Assembly (NCBI RefSeq): GCF_050624435.1
Contig: NC_134536.1
Coordinates: 129,650,758-129,714,757, forward strand
Reading direction: 5' to 3'
DNA: 64,000 nucleotides
From: Tenrec ecaudatus
Taxonomy: Eukaryota; Chordata; Mammalia; Afrosoricida; Tenrecidae
Position 1 is the stretch's first letter. Every line of letters starts with the position of its first letter. Both the position numbers and the translations under genes were made by a program. Shown here piece by piece: positions 1 through 12,900 of this stretch. The notes beneath the pieces are model-generated. The model was not told where the DNA came from. It ran no database searches and saw nothing but the letters and a program-made list of their open reading frames with translations.

Positions 1-760
1 TGCCTTAGTCTTCCACCATTTCTGCTGGAAAATCACACACGCCCCACCCAAGAATTTTGTAAAACTGTTTACACCCTCGCACGTCTTTTAAGTTTACATC
101 TACGTATTGGATCCTCACGTTGCAGAAGGCGCAATTTCCAGTGCATTGTAAACAGGGCTGCTTTATTTAAACACAACTGTCCCCTCACTGTTTGTCATTT
201 ATCCAACGGCATCTAAACACCATAGCCATCGGATCCCGCCACCATCCATTTAAAAAATGCGGGAACAGGCTCTTCTTTCAACGTTGTTCTTTTTTCTCCG
301 TGAACTTTGATTTCTATGCCAACTCAACCCCCAGGGAACTTTATCCTGATGTAAGCTACGTACTACATTGTCCCTCTGAGAACTCTCCCAGTGGCTGTTC
401 TACCATACTTCTCGGTAACAATTTTATATCATGTCACAGACTGTCTGCTTTCCCGGCTTCATGGAGCTCTGTGCATTATCGTGTTTTCTTCTGGTTTGTG
501 TTTTCTCTATAAATACTCATCGAACACGACTGATCAGAACTACGGTACTAATTTTAGTAATTAAGAGACCTACAGAGTTGTGTTAAAAATACATCCCTTA
601 ATGACATGGTGGTTTGGGGTGACTTTTAAAAATAAACAATGCTCTTTGAGCTTCAGCTCCTGTGTAATACATACTACCAGTTGCCATTGAGTGGACTAGC
701 TCCAGGCTGCCCCGTGTATGTCAAAATAGAACTGTATGCCAGGCCTTTTTTCTTTTCTTT

Positions 761-930
761 AAGACTCACTGCCATCAAATCAACGCCAACTCATAGGACA
801 AAGTAGAACTGCTGCTCCTTTGGGTTTCTGAGATGGGAAACCTTTATGGGAGTAGAGAGAGCCTCCCCTTTCTGGGTTTGAACTGCTGCCATTGTCTTAA
901 GGAATCGTCTCCGCATGTTCTCTAGGTTGT
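761..930 (-). repeat. AfroSINE
   Basis: Reverse-strand AfroSINE: tail cactgccatcaaatcaacgc, core ggacaaagtagaactgctg, then cctttatgggagtagaga and a B-box side gggtttgaactgctgcc. The 5' end is lost. Confidence 0.7.
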
Positions 931-1639
931 AAGACCCATCGCAGTGGCTACACAAACCCCACAGACAAGACTCAGTAGTAAAGGGTCTATTAAAGAAGTT
1001 AACAAGTTGTAATACCCGTAAGAAACATCGAGGTTAAGTTGTTTCCATCAGGACATGTTACAAAAGTTCTGTGGGGTCTGCTCATAGATGCCCAAAGGGC
1101 ATTCTCCTCCTGTGGTCAACCCCACTTGGAGGCACCGGGAATATCCTAACCCAGCACTTCTCAAGCCTTCAAAGGGCATCCCACTCTGCTATAAGCCGCA
1201 GCCCGAAGACCTTCAGCTCAAGATCTGTTGGGTCAACAAGCCCAACGTCCCCAATCAAGTGCCCAGAGGCACAAAACACATACACTCTGCTTTACTTGCT
1301 CTGTGGGCTGGGGAGTCCATCATCTTTCCATGTTTTGTTCTTTGTTCTGCCTCTGCTCCTCTGTTGGCATCGCTCTCTCCTGGATCCAGGAAGGTCACTG
1401 TGCAGGAATCTCCAGTCCCGAGGACGAGCTCCACCCCTGCCTCTTGCTGGTCATGCGACCCCTCTTCCTGCTTCTCAGAGGTTTTATTTATCCGCAGCAA
1501 GGTGACACCCCAGAAAATCCTGCTCACAATTATCCACAAGGGAATCCTCTCAGTCTCTTCTTCCCATGCAGGAAAAAGGTCATTTGGTGGGAGCCAGAGA
1601 CCTTGGCTACCAAGACCACATGAAGTAAGTCACCGCCCC

Positions 1640-1815
1640 TGCACCGCCGACCTTGTGCTTAGCAGCCCTGTGTCTAAGCCACAAGGCCACCAGCAGCTCT
1701 TTTGTGCTCCAGAGAGTCTTCAAAAGCTGACCTCTCAGCAGCACAGGGCTGCTGAGCACAAGATCCTCTGACTGGACTTGAACCTCCAACCTTTTAGTTA
1801 ACAGTCCAATAGATT
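1640..1815 (-). repeat. Decayed AfroSINE 5' fragments
   Basis: ccgccgaccttgtgcttagc and later tgaacctccaaccttttagt followed by taacagtcc look like reversed AfroSINE 5' ends, possibly two partial copies. Confidence 0.4.
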
Positions 1816-2615
1816 TGTGAAAACAAATACGACCAGATCACAAACGGAGATTATTCCTGTGCTAGGCTAGTTCTTTCCCATGTGTTTATTTAGATGTGGA
1901 AAGATGTTCGTTATTGCTGGAGTGAGACAAGGATCAGCATTATTGCATTTCCATTTTGTCATCTATGTAGATAGATATGAATCACTCATTCGCATGAGCT
2001 AATAAATGAAATACCAGTTTTTGCTAAAGCAGGGCCACTCAAATCCTTTACTCTGCTTCTGAATTAAATATCAAAAACCAGATCGTTCTCATTTAAAACT
2101 ATAATTTAATTATTCCTAGCTAAAAAAAAAAGAGAGAGAGAAAACTGGGAAATCACTTGTCTGGCACAAAGATGGGCTGGCTGTTCATTTGCCGGGGTGG
2201 CTCTCAGTGCTGAGCCTTCTGCAGAAACGCCTCCTGGGAGCAGGGAGTCAGGCTGAGGCTTGCGATGGGATGCCTGAGAGGGCTGGGTTTCTTTGGAAAG
2301 GTTTCTTTCTGTTGCAGTTGGTTTTGACTGCGAGGGAATGGGTGGCAAAGGACAGCCTACACCCCAAGCATCACCCTTTGCTTCTAGAGTTTCTGTGGAA
2401 ACTGAGAATCTGGCGATTGATGTTCATAGCATTGTGCATGCAGAAGTCATTTTTGGAGAGTCTTAAGTTCTCCGCCGTGTGAAGCCCGTATGAACAGAAA
2501 CAGGAACTAGACCAGCCTCTCTAAATCTCCCAGTTGGTGTTTCGACAAGAAGGCATCTGGTCGCATGGCAGAGGCGGCAGCTGTTCCTGGGGGCAGTTAG
2601 CCCCACATTCCATAT

Positions 2616-2690
2616 TCTCCTCCTCCTCCTCCTCTTCTTCCTCCTCCTCCTTTTCTCCTCCTCCTTTTCTCCTCCTCCTCCTCCTCCTTG
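2616..2690 (+). repeat. Imperfect TCC microsatellite
   Basis: Runs of (TCC)n broken by TTC and TTTT. They produce artificial poly-Ser and poly-Glu frames on the two strands. Not coding. Confidence 0.9.
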
Positions 2691-3114
2691 TGACTCTCCT
2701 CCTTCCCCTGCTGTTCCAGGCAAAGACACACCAATTACTGTGCCCTGGATAACGGCTTGGCAAGCTTTTAAGACCCCACATGCAATGCCACAAACAAGGA
2801 GGTCAGGCGGAAGCTCTACATGTGACACATGTGACATTAAGCCAGTTAACGGAGATGCCCCATGAAACCACGACTTTAAACTCCAAACCCAGAAACCAAG
2901 TCCTATGAGGTCTTTTACATATTGTAAATTTAGTCTCGCCTACAACTTCTGCCAGTGCCATTTCTCTTACGTACGTAGATTACGGACAGGAATTAAATCA
3001 GCTGCACAACCCTTAATCAGTGCAGTATTTCTATCGCTATTTATCTCCCTCTCCCTTCAACCCTCATCCTGCATCTCCCTTTCCATATAAAGTTAGTAAG
3101 TGGTGTTTCTGTTT

Positions 3115-3580
3115 CTTTAAAGGATGGAGTTGAAATCTGGATTGGAATCGCATTGGATTTGTAGATAGGTTTGCATAGTATTGACATGTTCACAATGTTA
3201 AGCCTTCCTATTCATGAACGTGGACTATTCTTCCATTTATGTAGATCTACCTTACTTTCTTGTGGTAGTAGTAGTCTTTAGTTTCTTTGTGCAAGTCTTT
3301 TGTCTCTCCGACTAGGTTTGCTTGTAAGTGTCTCATCCCGTTTTCCACAATGGGTGTGCCATTTTGCGTTCCCACCAGCAATGGAGAAGAGTTCTAGTTT
3401 CCCACTTCCTTGCCAACGCTTGTTGTTTTCAGGTTGTTTCTCTATCATGGACTTCATTGAGGAAGTGAAATGGTATCTCATTGTGGTTTTGATCTGCATC
3501 TCTGCTGGCTCATGATGCTGAGCCTCTTTCGTGTGTTTGGTGACCATTTGAGTATCCTCTTTGGTGAAAGCGCTAGCGAG
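3115..3580 (-). mobile_element. L1 ORF2 fragments, reverse orientation
   Basis: Antisense L1 landmarks: attggaatcgcattgga at 3143, ttccacaatgggtgtgcc at about 3343 and aatggtatctcattgtggtt at about 3468. The two landmark groups are not in the usual L1 order, so this is a rearranged or composite piece. Confidence 0.65.
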
Positions 3581-4290
3581 TTGCCTTCATGAACAGCCTC
3601 CTTTGCCGTGCGATCGGCAGAACTGGACGGTGCCCAGCCCACGATTGAACATTCTGATCAAAGATTTCCGGTGGAAGAATCCTGGTCAAGAGGGAGGAAA
3701 TGTAGGATAGGATTTCAGATTCTCGTGGACTCCAGACTTTGTGGCACCATGAAGGGAAGATGAACCCTGGAAACTATTGCCCTGAGATAATCTTTAAAAC
3801 GGAAACCAACATTACCCCTGAAATCTTCTTACCACCAAACAAGAGTTGAGCTTGTGGCTTTAAAGATCTGCCTGGAGTCTTAGGTTCTTTTCAGAACACT
3901 CTATGTGGTGCTACCTGAAAGATGAGTTAGGAACCAAACTCACTGCCACTGAGCCCGTTCCAACTGATAGCAACCCTCCAGGACAGGGCAGAACTGCCCC
4001 TGTGGGTTTCTGGGACTGTAGCCCTTTACACGAGTAGGAAGCGTCGTCTCGAGAAGTGGCTGGTTTTGAACTGCTGACCTCTCCGTTGGCAGCCCAATGC
4101 GTAACCACTGCACCACCAGCAGGACTGTGAATTTGTGTTAGCCAAAGGAGAACGACTCAGAAAAAGAGGGCGAGAATGGAGGCTCACTTCGAAGAACACA
4201 ATCAACGTCACTGAATTGTACATGTAGAAACTACTGCATTGGTGTAGTTTTGTGGTTTTTTTGCAGTGTATCTTCTCAACAACAACAAAA
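3580..4290 (+). mobile_element. Afrotherian LINE-like 3' end, interrupted by an AfroSINE
   Basis: The ends cgaagaacacaatcaacgtc, actgaattgtacatgtagaa and tcaacaacaacaaaataaaa match the copy at 33900-34405. An AfroSINE (3932-4130) splits it, so the LINE is the older insertion. Confidence 0.6.
3932..4130 (-). repeat. AfroSINE inserted in LINE-like 3' end
   Basis: Full reversed copy: gagcccgttccaactgatag, ggacagggcagaactgcccc, ttttgaactgctgacctctc and aaccactgcaccaccagcag. It splits an older LINE-like repeat. Confidence 0.85.
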
Positions 4291-4308
4291 TAAAAGAGTC
4301 AGACAAGT

Positions 4309-4313
<5 letters not shown>

Positions 4314-4353
<40 letters not shown>
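4314..4353 (+). repeat. (GT)n microsatellite, about 20 units
   Basis: An uninterrupted GT dinucleotide repeat directly after a LINE-like A-rich tail, a common origin for microsatellites. Confidence 0.95.
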
Positions 4354-4354
<1 letters not shown>

Positions 4355-5029
4355 GGGCTGTGTCCTAGGCCTCTGGCCAGTTGATCACCTTCTGTGCACA
4401 GCTGTTTCCCTGCAAAGGGACTGCAAGAGATAGGCGCCCAACTACGTTGACCTGGCAGTCAAGTTGGCCTGTGCAGTATTCTTCTTTGAAACCTTCTCCA
4501 ATCCCATTCTTCTCAGCAAATCACCACTCCCCCTTTGAATCCCACAGCCCTTCTTTTGATCACACCCCGTCTTTCCCCTCGGATCATGACTCCTTACTCA
4601 GCTGCGCTCTCACCTTTTCCGATGATCAGCGCCTGGAGAGCGGGCTCCAGGTCTAATCATTGCCCGGCGTCGTGCAGGACACGGAGTAGGTGTGCCGTAG
4701 ATCTTGGTTGAGCAGATAAATTGATGAATGAATGCCTTCACATTCCTCCCGGCCCTAGAATAGTGCTGAGCTCTCAGGAGCAGGTTCTTAGAAGAATGGA
4801 TGAGTGAGTCCGTGGGCCAGACCATGAATGCACCAATGAAGGCGCTCGTGAACCTGGAAGCAGGGCTGGAAAGTAGGAGAACGTACGTGCGCATGAGGGC
4901 CAGGGCCTGCAGGATCGATGTAAGAAGGGGGAAGCCCGTGCAACGGAATCATTTGCTGCCTTTCTTGTTTGTGTTGACTTTCGTAACTAGAGCAGTCTAA
5001 AAGGAGTTGTTCTCCAGTTGCCTTCAGCT

Positions 5030-5195
5030 TGAAGCATGGCCACCCCAGGTGTGCTGGAGTACCGCTCGGCTCCACAGGGTTTCCGTGGCTTGTTGGGGTT
5101 TTTTCCCAGAAGCCTTTCTGCTGAAGTGCTTCTGAGTGGACTTGAATGGCCAGCCTTTTGCTCAGCAGCCAAGCGCTGCACCAGGGGTGCTGCCT
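5030..5195 (-). repeat. AfroSINE
   Basis: Reverse copy: ctccacagggtttccgtggc, ttgaatggccagccttttgc and cagccaagcgctgcaccagg. The tail is decayed. It lies about 350 nt upstream of TRERF1 coding exon 1. Confidence 0.65.
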
Positions 5196-5554
5196 GGTGG
5201 CTCCTGTCCCTGGACCCGGAGGAACCATGGCTCGTTAGAAAAGGCCCATGTCAACCCTTTCCTGTCCTTGGATTCTTTTGCAGGTGTAAGGAGCCGCTCT
5301 TCTCCGTGGTGGTGTTTGGTCCATCCCTCAGCCCGGGTGAGGATGTACAAGCCCCTGCTCTGCACCTGAGCGGGGCAAGCCAGCGAGGACTCCTGGCTCC
5401 AGCCACGACCGCAGACATGTCGGCCGTGGAGTAGTGCGTGCGGACTCCTGCGCTCAGCATCTCAGGGTTTCGGTCCTTTTTCGGTTTGTTTGGTTTACCT
5501 TTTTTTTTTTTTTTATGGTTTTGTGGCTGGACATTCAAGACCAAGGTAGGCGCC

Positions 5555-6967
5555 ATGGGGGACCAACAGCTGTACAAGACCAACCACGTGACCCACGGGA
5601 GCGAGCACCTCTTCTACCAACAGCCCCCACTGGGCGTCCACGGGGGCCTGAACCACAACTATGGGGATACAGCCTCAGGGGGCGGGATGGATGCCCCTCA
5701 GGCCTCACCCATCTCCCCCCACTTCCCTCAAGACACGCGGGATGGCCTAGGCTTATCCGTGGGTTCCAAAAGCCTTGGCCAAGTAGATACCTCCAGGCAG
5801 GCCGGGTGGGGGGGCCATGCTGCACCTGGAAACCACGCCCAGCTACGCGGCAACCTGGCCAACTCGAACATGACATGGGGAGCACCCGCCCAGGCGGAGC
5901 CCGCCGATGCCTACCAGTACACCTACGCCCAGGCCAGCGAGATCCGGACCCAGAAGCTCACCAGCGGGGTCCTGCATAAGCTGGATTCTTTCACCCAGGT
6001 GTTTGCCAACCAAAACCTGCGCATTCAGGTCAACAACATGGCCCAGGTCCTGCACGCCCAGTCCGCCGTGATGGATGGGAACCCCGACAGCGCCCTCCGC
6101 CAGCTCCTGTCTCAGAAGCCCCTGGAGCCCCCTGCACCGGCTATCCCTTCCCGCTACCAGCAGGTGCCCCAGCAGCCACACCCTGGCTTCACTAGTGGGT
6201 TGTCCAAACCGGCCCTTCAGATTGGACAGCACCCTACCCAAGGGCACCTTTATTATGACTACCAGCAGCCACTGGCTCAGATGCCAGTGCAGGGGGCACA
6301 GCCACTGCAGGCCCCCCAGATGCTGTCGCAGCACATGCAGCAGATGCAGCAGCACCAGTATTACCCGCAGCAGCAGCAGCAGCAGCAAGCAGGCCAACAG
6401 CGCATCTCCATGCAAGAAATGCAACAGCCGCAGCCGCCTCGCCCATCGCACTCTCAACCGCAGCAGCTGCAGCTGCAGCAGCGGCAGGGTGCGATGCAGA
6501 TACCTCAGTATTATCAGTCCCAACCCATGATGCAGCACTTGCAAGAGCAGCAGCAGCAGCAACAGATGCACTTGCAGCCCCCTTCTTATCACAGAGACCC
6601 CCACCAGTATCCCCCGGAGCACGCTGTCCAGCTGATCCAGCTGGGGTCCATGCCTCAGTACTACTACCAGGAACCGCAGCAGTCCTACGGCCACCCCCTC
6701 TACCAGCAGGGCCACCTGCCTCAGCACCAGCAGCGTGAGGACAGTCAGCCAAAGGCCTATGCCAGCGACAGGCAGACCCAGGCCCTGCTGAGCTCCCACG
6801 GGGACCTGGGGCCCCCGGACACCGGAATGGGGGACCCAGCGAGCTCAGACCTGAACCGCGTCAGCAGCGCCCTCCCCCATCGGTCGCTCCTGTCCCCCAG
6901 CGAGCTCCACCTCAACAACTTGGGCCCTCCGCACCAGCAGCTGTCCCCGAGCACCCTGTGGCCCCAG
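5555..6967 (+). CDS. TRERF1: TRERF1 coding exon 1 (start codon, residues 1-471)
   Basis: The ATG at 5555 sits in gcgccATGG, a good Kozak context, and opens the known TRERF1 start MGDQQLYK. The exon probably begins at 5540, after the first AG following a long T tract and a roughly 60-base AG-free zone, leaving a 15-nt UTR piece. It encodes the glutamine/proline-rich activation region, with Q runs near residues 270-280 and 325-350. The donor follows CCCCAG at 6967 in phase 0. The Q runs are CAG-rich, the longest being 6 CAG plus CAA at about 6368-6388. Confidence 0.95.
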
Positions 6968-9900
6968 GTATTCACACAGCGGGCGTTCTCCTGGGGCTCT
7001 GTCCTTGCCAGGGGGCTGGACAGGGAGGGGACAACGACTATGTGCAGGGCCGAATCCGCCCTCCGACCCTTTCAACCCTTTGGTCCTGCACGCCTTCAGG
7101 AGCTTCACCTACACCTACATGTGCCATTGAGGTCGTGTTGGGCCCAGGAGATGCGAAATTAGAACTCAGCCCTTTGCTCCCAGAGCTCCATCTCACTGAG
7201 GAGCTGACCCCGTCTTTATCTCCTGGATAATGATTTGTGTAGTGCTCAAGGGCTTGAGTCGAGTGCTTTGGGGACATCAGTGGAAGTGCCTTCCCCACCC
7301 CACACCTCACCCCGGGATCCTGATCCTTGGGCTATCCCCTAGGAAAATGAGCCCCCCCCCCAAACACACACACACACTTTGGGAGGGAGATTACAGGGTG
7401 GTGGTATCTCTGAGCATTCGGGGATGGATTCTGGGGCAACAAGAATTCAGGGTTACCTAAAGTGAGATGGACAGGGAGGCTGCAGGGTTTCTTGGGCCCC
7501 TTCATGTGCTAACGTGGCCGTAAATGTCACAAGGAAACAGATCACAGAAGTTGCAGAGATGAGCTTGTCAGCTGCCCACGGGATCCAGGAATATCAGGCA
7601 GATACAAAATGGCCTGGTGTGGGAGCCAGCAGGGAATCATTGCAATGGGGGTGCGCTGGAGAACAGGCACCCCAGCGAGTGACCTTCCCATTGGGATTAT
7701 TGATCCCAGTGGAGCCACTCAGAGCATGGTCTGCAGACCAGGCCCCTCCTGTGGACCACAATTCCCAACTTGTGAGTGTGTCCCCCAAGTGTACCGGACC
7801 CCAAAGCGGCCTTCCACATGCCGGCGGGCACTGTTGGGGCTTCAGCGGGTTCCAGGTTCTACACTCGGGTCACAGCGGGGTGAGAGAGAGAGCAGGAGAA
7901 GCCGGAGAGGGGCCTGGCTGGGTGGAGTGGAGGCAGGACTTTGGCAGTGGAAGGCCAGAGATGAACTGCTGGACCCCTTTTGGTGGGCGGCTCAGGCCAG
8001 GTAGTAACTGGAAGGCCTTGTAAACATGAGAATGAAATGCCCAAGGCTGGAGGGGAATGCCAGCAGGAGGTCACCCCATTCCCCTCCCTGGGTCCCTCTC
8101 AGGGTTGGGCCCTTTCTCCACACAGGGTGGACGGGCTGGGGGAGCAACGAGGGTGTTGCATCCCGATGGGCTGTGGCTGACAGTCGCTCTGGTCCCTTGA
8201 GTCAGTCAGGAAGCAAGAAGGAGAAAGAGGTCTCACTGCATGGAAGGGGGGCAGAAAGGGAGTGGGGTCGGTGCGAGGCGGGGGGAATCCTGGGAGATGG
8301 CACCCCCAACTCAAAGACACCTCCCTTCAGAAATGTGTGCGTTTCCGCTTCTCTTTTCTCGGTGTCCTGCGTGGCTCGAAATCAGATGCCCCTACCTGAT
8401 GGCAGAACCCAGCCAGGATCCCCGGAGCCAAGGTGAGATGGATCAGCAGAGGCGGGCAGGCCCTTGAGCGGACCGGGAGGCCTTGCTCATCCGTCTCTCA
8501 CAGTTCGCTTCTGAGTTCAAGGTCTAGGTTCAACTCCTCAAAGGAGGTCATAAGGGTCATAATGGCAGCGACTGTGTTTGAGCACTCACCATAGAGGACG
8601 TGCTGTACAGTAACCCAGCGAGAGTGGGCATGGTGACCATGTGCCTGGTACACAGGGAGCCCCCAGGGATCGGTAGCTATCACCATTACATTGATGATGA
8701 TAACAGGGGGACAGAACTGAGACTCCAAGGGCTTAAGGTTACCCACGAAGTCAGCCCCACCGCCGGGAGTCACTCCAGAGCCTCCGCTCTGTCCGATGTC
8801 CACTCATGCAGTCCGAGAACCTTGGTTGACGCCCCGTGGTGTGCCGTGTGTACAGGGAGGATCCAGGTTTGCCTGCCTCCTCCCCTTTTCTCCGAGGGAA
8901 GGTCCCTGGAAGAGGTGGTCTGCATGAGCCCTGAAAGGGTTAAGTATGGGACCAGCCTTACCCCCTTAAGCACTGCAGTGAAGGAAAATGACCTGTTCCA
9001 TTCACACGTGACTTTCAGCAAGCCCCTTCTCATGCTGGGCCTTGACTTTTCACCTGTGAACTGAGTTCACTCTCCGGTGGGTGTTTGGAGGAGGGTGTGC
9101 AAGGTGGGGGGATCCAGGGACATGGGAGCACTGGACCAGTAAAATGTTGCCAGCTGTGGGGCATGAGGTCTTGTGGGTAACCCGCTCTTCCCCCTTCCTC
9201 CACATGCATGTTCTCTCTCCTTGGCCCTGACCCCGGAGCAGTGGCCAAGCCAAAGGAGTGTTCGGGGAGCAGTTTGATGCCAAGAGCAAGTTGACATGCT
9301 CCATCTGCCTGAAGGAGTTCAAGAGCCTGCCTGCACTGAATGGGCACATGCGGTCCCACGGGGGAATGAGGGCCTCCCCCAGCCTCAAACAGGTTAGTGG
9401 GGAACCACCCCCAGCCCTTCCCAAGCTCTGTGCCGCTTGCTTTGCTTCGCTGCTATCCAGATAGGGCCCCTTGGGAGCCAGCCAAGCCCACCACACCCCA
9501 CTTCACCCACCAGCTTTCCGAACAAGGGTCCGGCACAGAGGTGCTAGAGATTGTTTGGGTGGGTGATCCCAGCCTTCCCTCATCCCACCTCCTGGGAGAA
9601 GACAGACAAGGACGCCTGGTCGCTGTAATATCCTTTGGTAACTTCTGCTTCTTGAAGCGCTCAAGGCCAGAGTCGCTTGGATCTTCCAGGTGAACTGTCA
9701 GTGTCCAGGCCTAGCTCATGGAACCAGAACCGTTCAACAGCGCCCCCCAGTGGAAGCCCACCCAAAGAGCCTCCCGTGCCCTCTGGAGTAGAGCAGCCCA
9801 TGGCAGGTTTAGAGTTAGACTACAATTCCATGGATTCCCTCTGAATCCTCTGGAAATTGACACGCTTCATTTTTAAACCCGTGAGGTCGGCTCCGTGAGC

Positions 9901-12900
9901 CCAAAGCTGCGCTTTCGGACATCGCTCCTTCTCCTTCCCTTGACCTTGCCAGCTTGGAGAGCTTGGGTCTCCCGTTTTAAAATTAGCGCACTGTGCATGT
10001 TCCCAAGTGGCCCCTCGACTTGAATAAAATGCCAGGTGGAATATGCTCCTGGCAGAAGAGTGAAGCGAGGTCCCTACAGTCTGAGGGTTCTGCAGCTGGA
10101 GTTCCTGGGCAGTGCCAGCAGCCCTGCACCCGGCTGCCAACCGAAAAGGTTGGAGGGTCGAGTCTCTCCCTGGGTGCCTGGACAGAAAGGCCTGGAGATC
10201 TGTTTCCAGACGTCAGCCACCGCAAACCCGGTGGAGAGCGGTACTGACACCCCCGGGGTCTCCGGGATTTGGAGTCCCCCCAGTGTCGCTGCTGTTGTTG
10301 TTGTTAGCACAAGCTCATGTGTTTTGGAGGGGAGGGCCCGCTTTCTAGCCCATGTCCCTTTTTATCTAAGTGTCCCAACAACCCAAACTTTCTGGTGACC
10401 GACTTTTGAATATGCATTTAATGTTTTAAGCGTAGGAAGTGGAGTGTGATGTCCTTGTCCCCTGCCCTCTGGCATCCCTTGGGCTGAGGGCCACAGGATG
10501 GCAGGAAGGAAACCACCCAGCAGGGGGTTTCTGTCACCCACGCCCCATGTCCTGCAACCTCTTAGGAACAGCCCAGGCCGTTCCCCCTTGGGAGAGCTGC
10601 AGTGCAGCCTGGGCCTGGATCAAAGGCTTTATTGTCTGTGTAGGAAGAAGGAGAGAAGGCCCAGCCGCCTCAGCCTCAGCCTCAGCCTCAGCCTCAGCCT
10701 CAGCCTCAGCCCCAGCCTCAGCCTCAGCCTCAGCCCCAGCCTCAGCCACTGCCGCCGCCTCCTCCGCCGCCGCCTCCGCCGCCACTCCCTCCCGAGGCAG
10801 AAAGCCTCACGCCTATGGTCATGCCCGTGTCTGTCCCTGTCAAGCTTCTCCCGCCCAAGCCCGGCTCACAGGGGTTCACCAACAGCGTCGCTGCTGCCCC
10901 CTCTGCCAGAGACAAGCCAGCCAGCTCCGTGTCGGACGACGAGATGCCGGTGCTCGTGAGGATGACCCTCTCTCCCCCACACTCACCCCAAGGGGCTGCC
11001 CCCCGCGTGCCTGCTGTGAGTTGCTGCTCTGCGCCGCCTGCCTGGGGTGGGGAGATCCCTCTGCTTTCTTGGAGAAGGGGTCGGCTCTTCTAGAGCCGCT
11101 GGGACAGGGCTAGGCCCTTGGGGGGGTGAGCACCCTCCTTGGCAGCTGCAGGGGCCCCAGCCTGGGCCACACACTGCCCACCGAATACCCACTTCTCTGC
11201 CAGGCCACTGTGCTGGGTTAAATTCTGAGACCAGGCGGTGTTTCTCGGTTCCAACCAATGAGAACTCAGCTGGCATTCATGGTGCTGTCAATCCAGCCAC
11301 TAAAAGAGCTCAGTACTTCTGTCCTAGACATACAGACGTCGCTGTTGTCCAGGGCTTGGCCTCTGCTCCCAGGATTTCTGGACCTCCCCAAATCCTGCCC
11401 CCAGAGAGGTAGCCCCAGCCACACGGGAAGCCCTCTGAGCGAGCAAAAGGCCATCCCGATGCTCAGCCCTCTGTGTGATTGCACTCGATACAGATGGACT
11501 GGTTTCCTTGCACTTTGCTTTTTGTGCTTTGCAGGAAGCGTTGTTTGGTTTCCGTTTGTTTTTGTTTGTTTGTTTTCTGATACAAATTGAAGGTTGCGGC
11601 GGCCCAGCGTCCAGCGAGTCTGGCGGCGCCATTTTCCCCATTAGCATAGGTGCACACTGTGTCCCAGTTTGGTGATGCGCACAATATTTCCAGTGTTTTC
11701 GATTTGCACACTCGACAGATGAGAGGCTATCACAATTCTTAGATCCACCAGGAAACCACACCCTTTCATATGCTGTCTCCTTGCAACATTCACTGTACCG
11801 CAAGGGACTGGGCCCAGACTGGCTGTCACGTTGACGTTTGCCTGTGCTTTGACAGTCACGTCTGGTTAAACACCCTGGGAGGCTCTACTGCATGGAGGGG
11901 TCCTGCAAAGTCATCCCGCTGAGCGGCATGCACCCCCTCGCCCCAAGTCTCAAAATAGCAAAGAGATTTGTTTTCTCATTCAGAGTTCTCCTCTTTCTCA
12001 AATCCCAAGTGTTTCAGCCAGGCAGCTTAGCTGGGCCTCTGGAACAGAGATAGTCTGTCTCTCTCGCTGGACAGAGAGCTGCATCTCTGGCCCTTGGGAT
12101 TCTGTGTCCCACAAACTGGCTCCATCAGATATTTTCCCTCCTCCACAAAATGGTTTGAGGGGCCATGCTTGTCCTTCGAGAATAGGTGGCTGCTAAAATT
12201 CCAGGAACCATGAGGGGTTGGGTTGGGCCAGAGTTGGGGCAAGACAGATTGTTCAGAGAACAAACTAAATCCATTAAGAACCATATAGGTTCTCTATGTA
12301 ATATCAAAAGGAGGTCTAGTGGGCTGTCGGGTAAACATTGGAATGATGACTACAAGACCATTGGTTCAAGCCCACCAGCTACCCCAAGGGGGGAAAATGA
12401 GACTGCTCCTTTACAGAGCTACAGCCTTGGAAAAAATCCCACCTAGGGTCACTCTGATTCAGAATCTACCCAATGGCAGTGGAGTTTTGAGGTTTGCATG
12501 ATTACCAAGGCCTCCAGAGAAGAGAGACTGATAGAAGGTCTCCCAGGGTGCCCAGCCAGCAGGATATGGGGTGCCGGCCACAGGCAGACAGAAGAAGTCG
12601 CATTCCCAACCTGCCTCGTAGCTTGAGGAATGATTCATAGGAGAGCCACGCCATTCATCCCTTTGGGAGAACTCTGAAGGGGACCAGTCATGAGGGGGAG
12701 GGTCAGAGTTGCAGGCAGCACCCCTCTCCCCCATTCAAGACTGTGAGAGGAAGACAGGCTGACAAGAACAGGTGATGGCCGGGATGCAGCCATTGGGAAC
12801 ACCTGGAGGACAAGAAGACAGTGGGAAGCAGGGAGGACAGTGGATCTGGGTTTGCTCAGGAGGTCATTGGGGGAACCCTGAGCAAGGGTTTGAATTCAGG

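Larger units (their letters stand above)
1..5539 (+). other. TRERF1: TRERF1 upstream intron (between unseen 5' UTR exon and coding exon 1)
   Basis: No coding exon is recognisable. Bases 1-760 show no family that I can name. Bases 1000-1640 and 1820-2600 also hold nothing recognisable. The remainder is AfroSINE, L1-derived and simple-repeat DNA, listed separately. Bases 5200-5480 are mildly GC-rich and unassigned; an unannotated 5' UTR exon there cannot be excluded. Confidence 0.6.

Noticed and set aside
1088-1771. 227-codon + frame in the upstream intron
   Set aside because: No recognisable domain, it runs into decayed SINE sequence, and no splice or promoter context supports it.
2521-2837. 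Poly-Glu/Arg and poly-Ser frames
   Set aside because: Caused by the TCC/GGA microsatellite at 2616-2690.
5843-6799. Leucine/valine-rich 318-codon frame on the minus strand
   Set aside because: It is the antisense of CAG/CTG-rich TRERF1 exon 1. The composition is explained by the reverse of Gln and Pro codons.
8840-9240. Possible extra exon upstream of coding exon 3
   Set aside because: No phase-compatible donor and no similarity to TRERF1 protein. Exon 2 joins exon 3 directly in phase.
10439-11113. 224-codon + frame with long Ser/Ala repeats
   Set aside because: It is an out-of-frame reading of TRERF1 exon 4. The (QP) repeat gives SA-type repeats in another frame.
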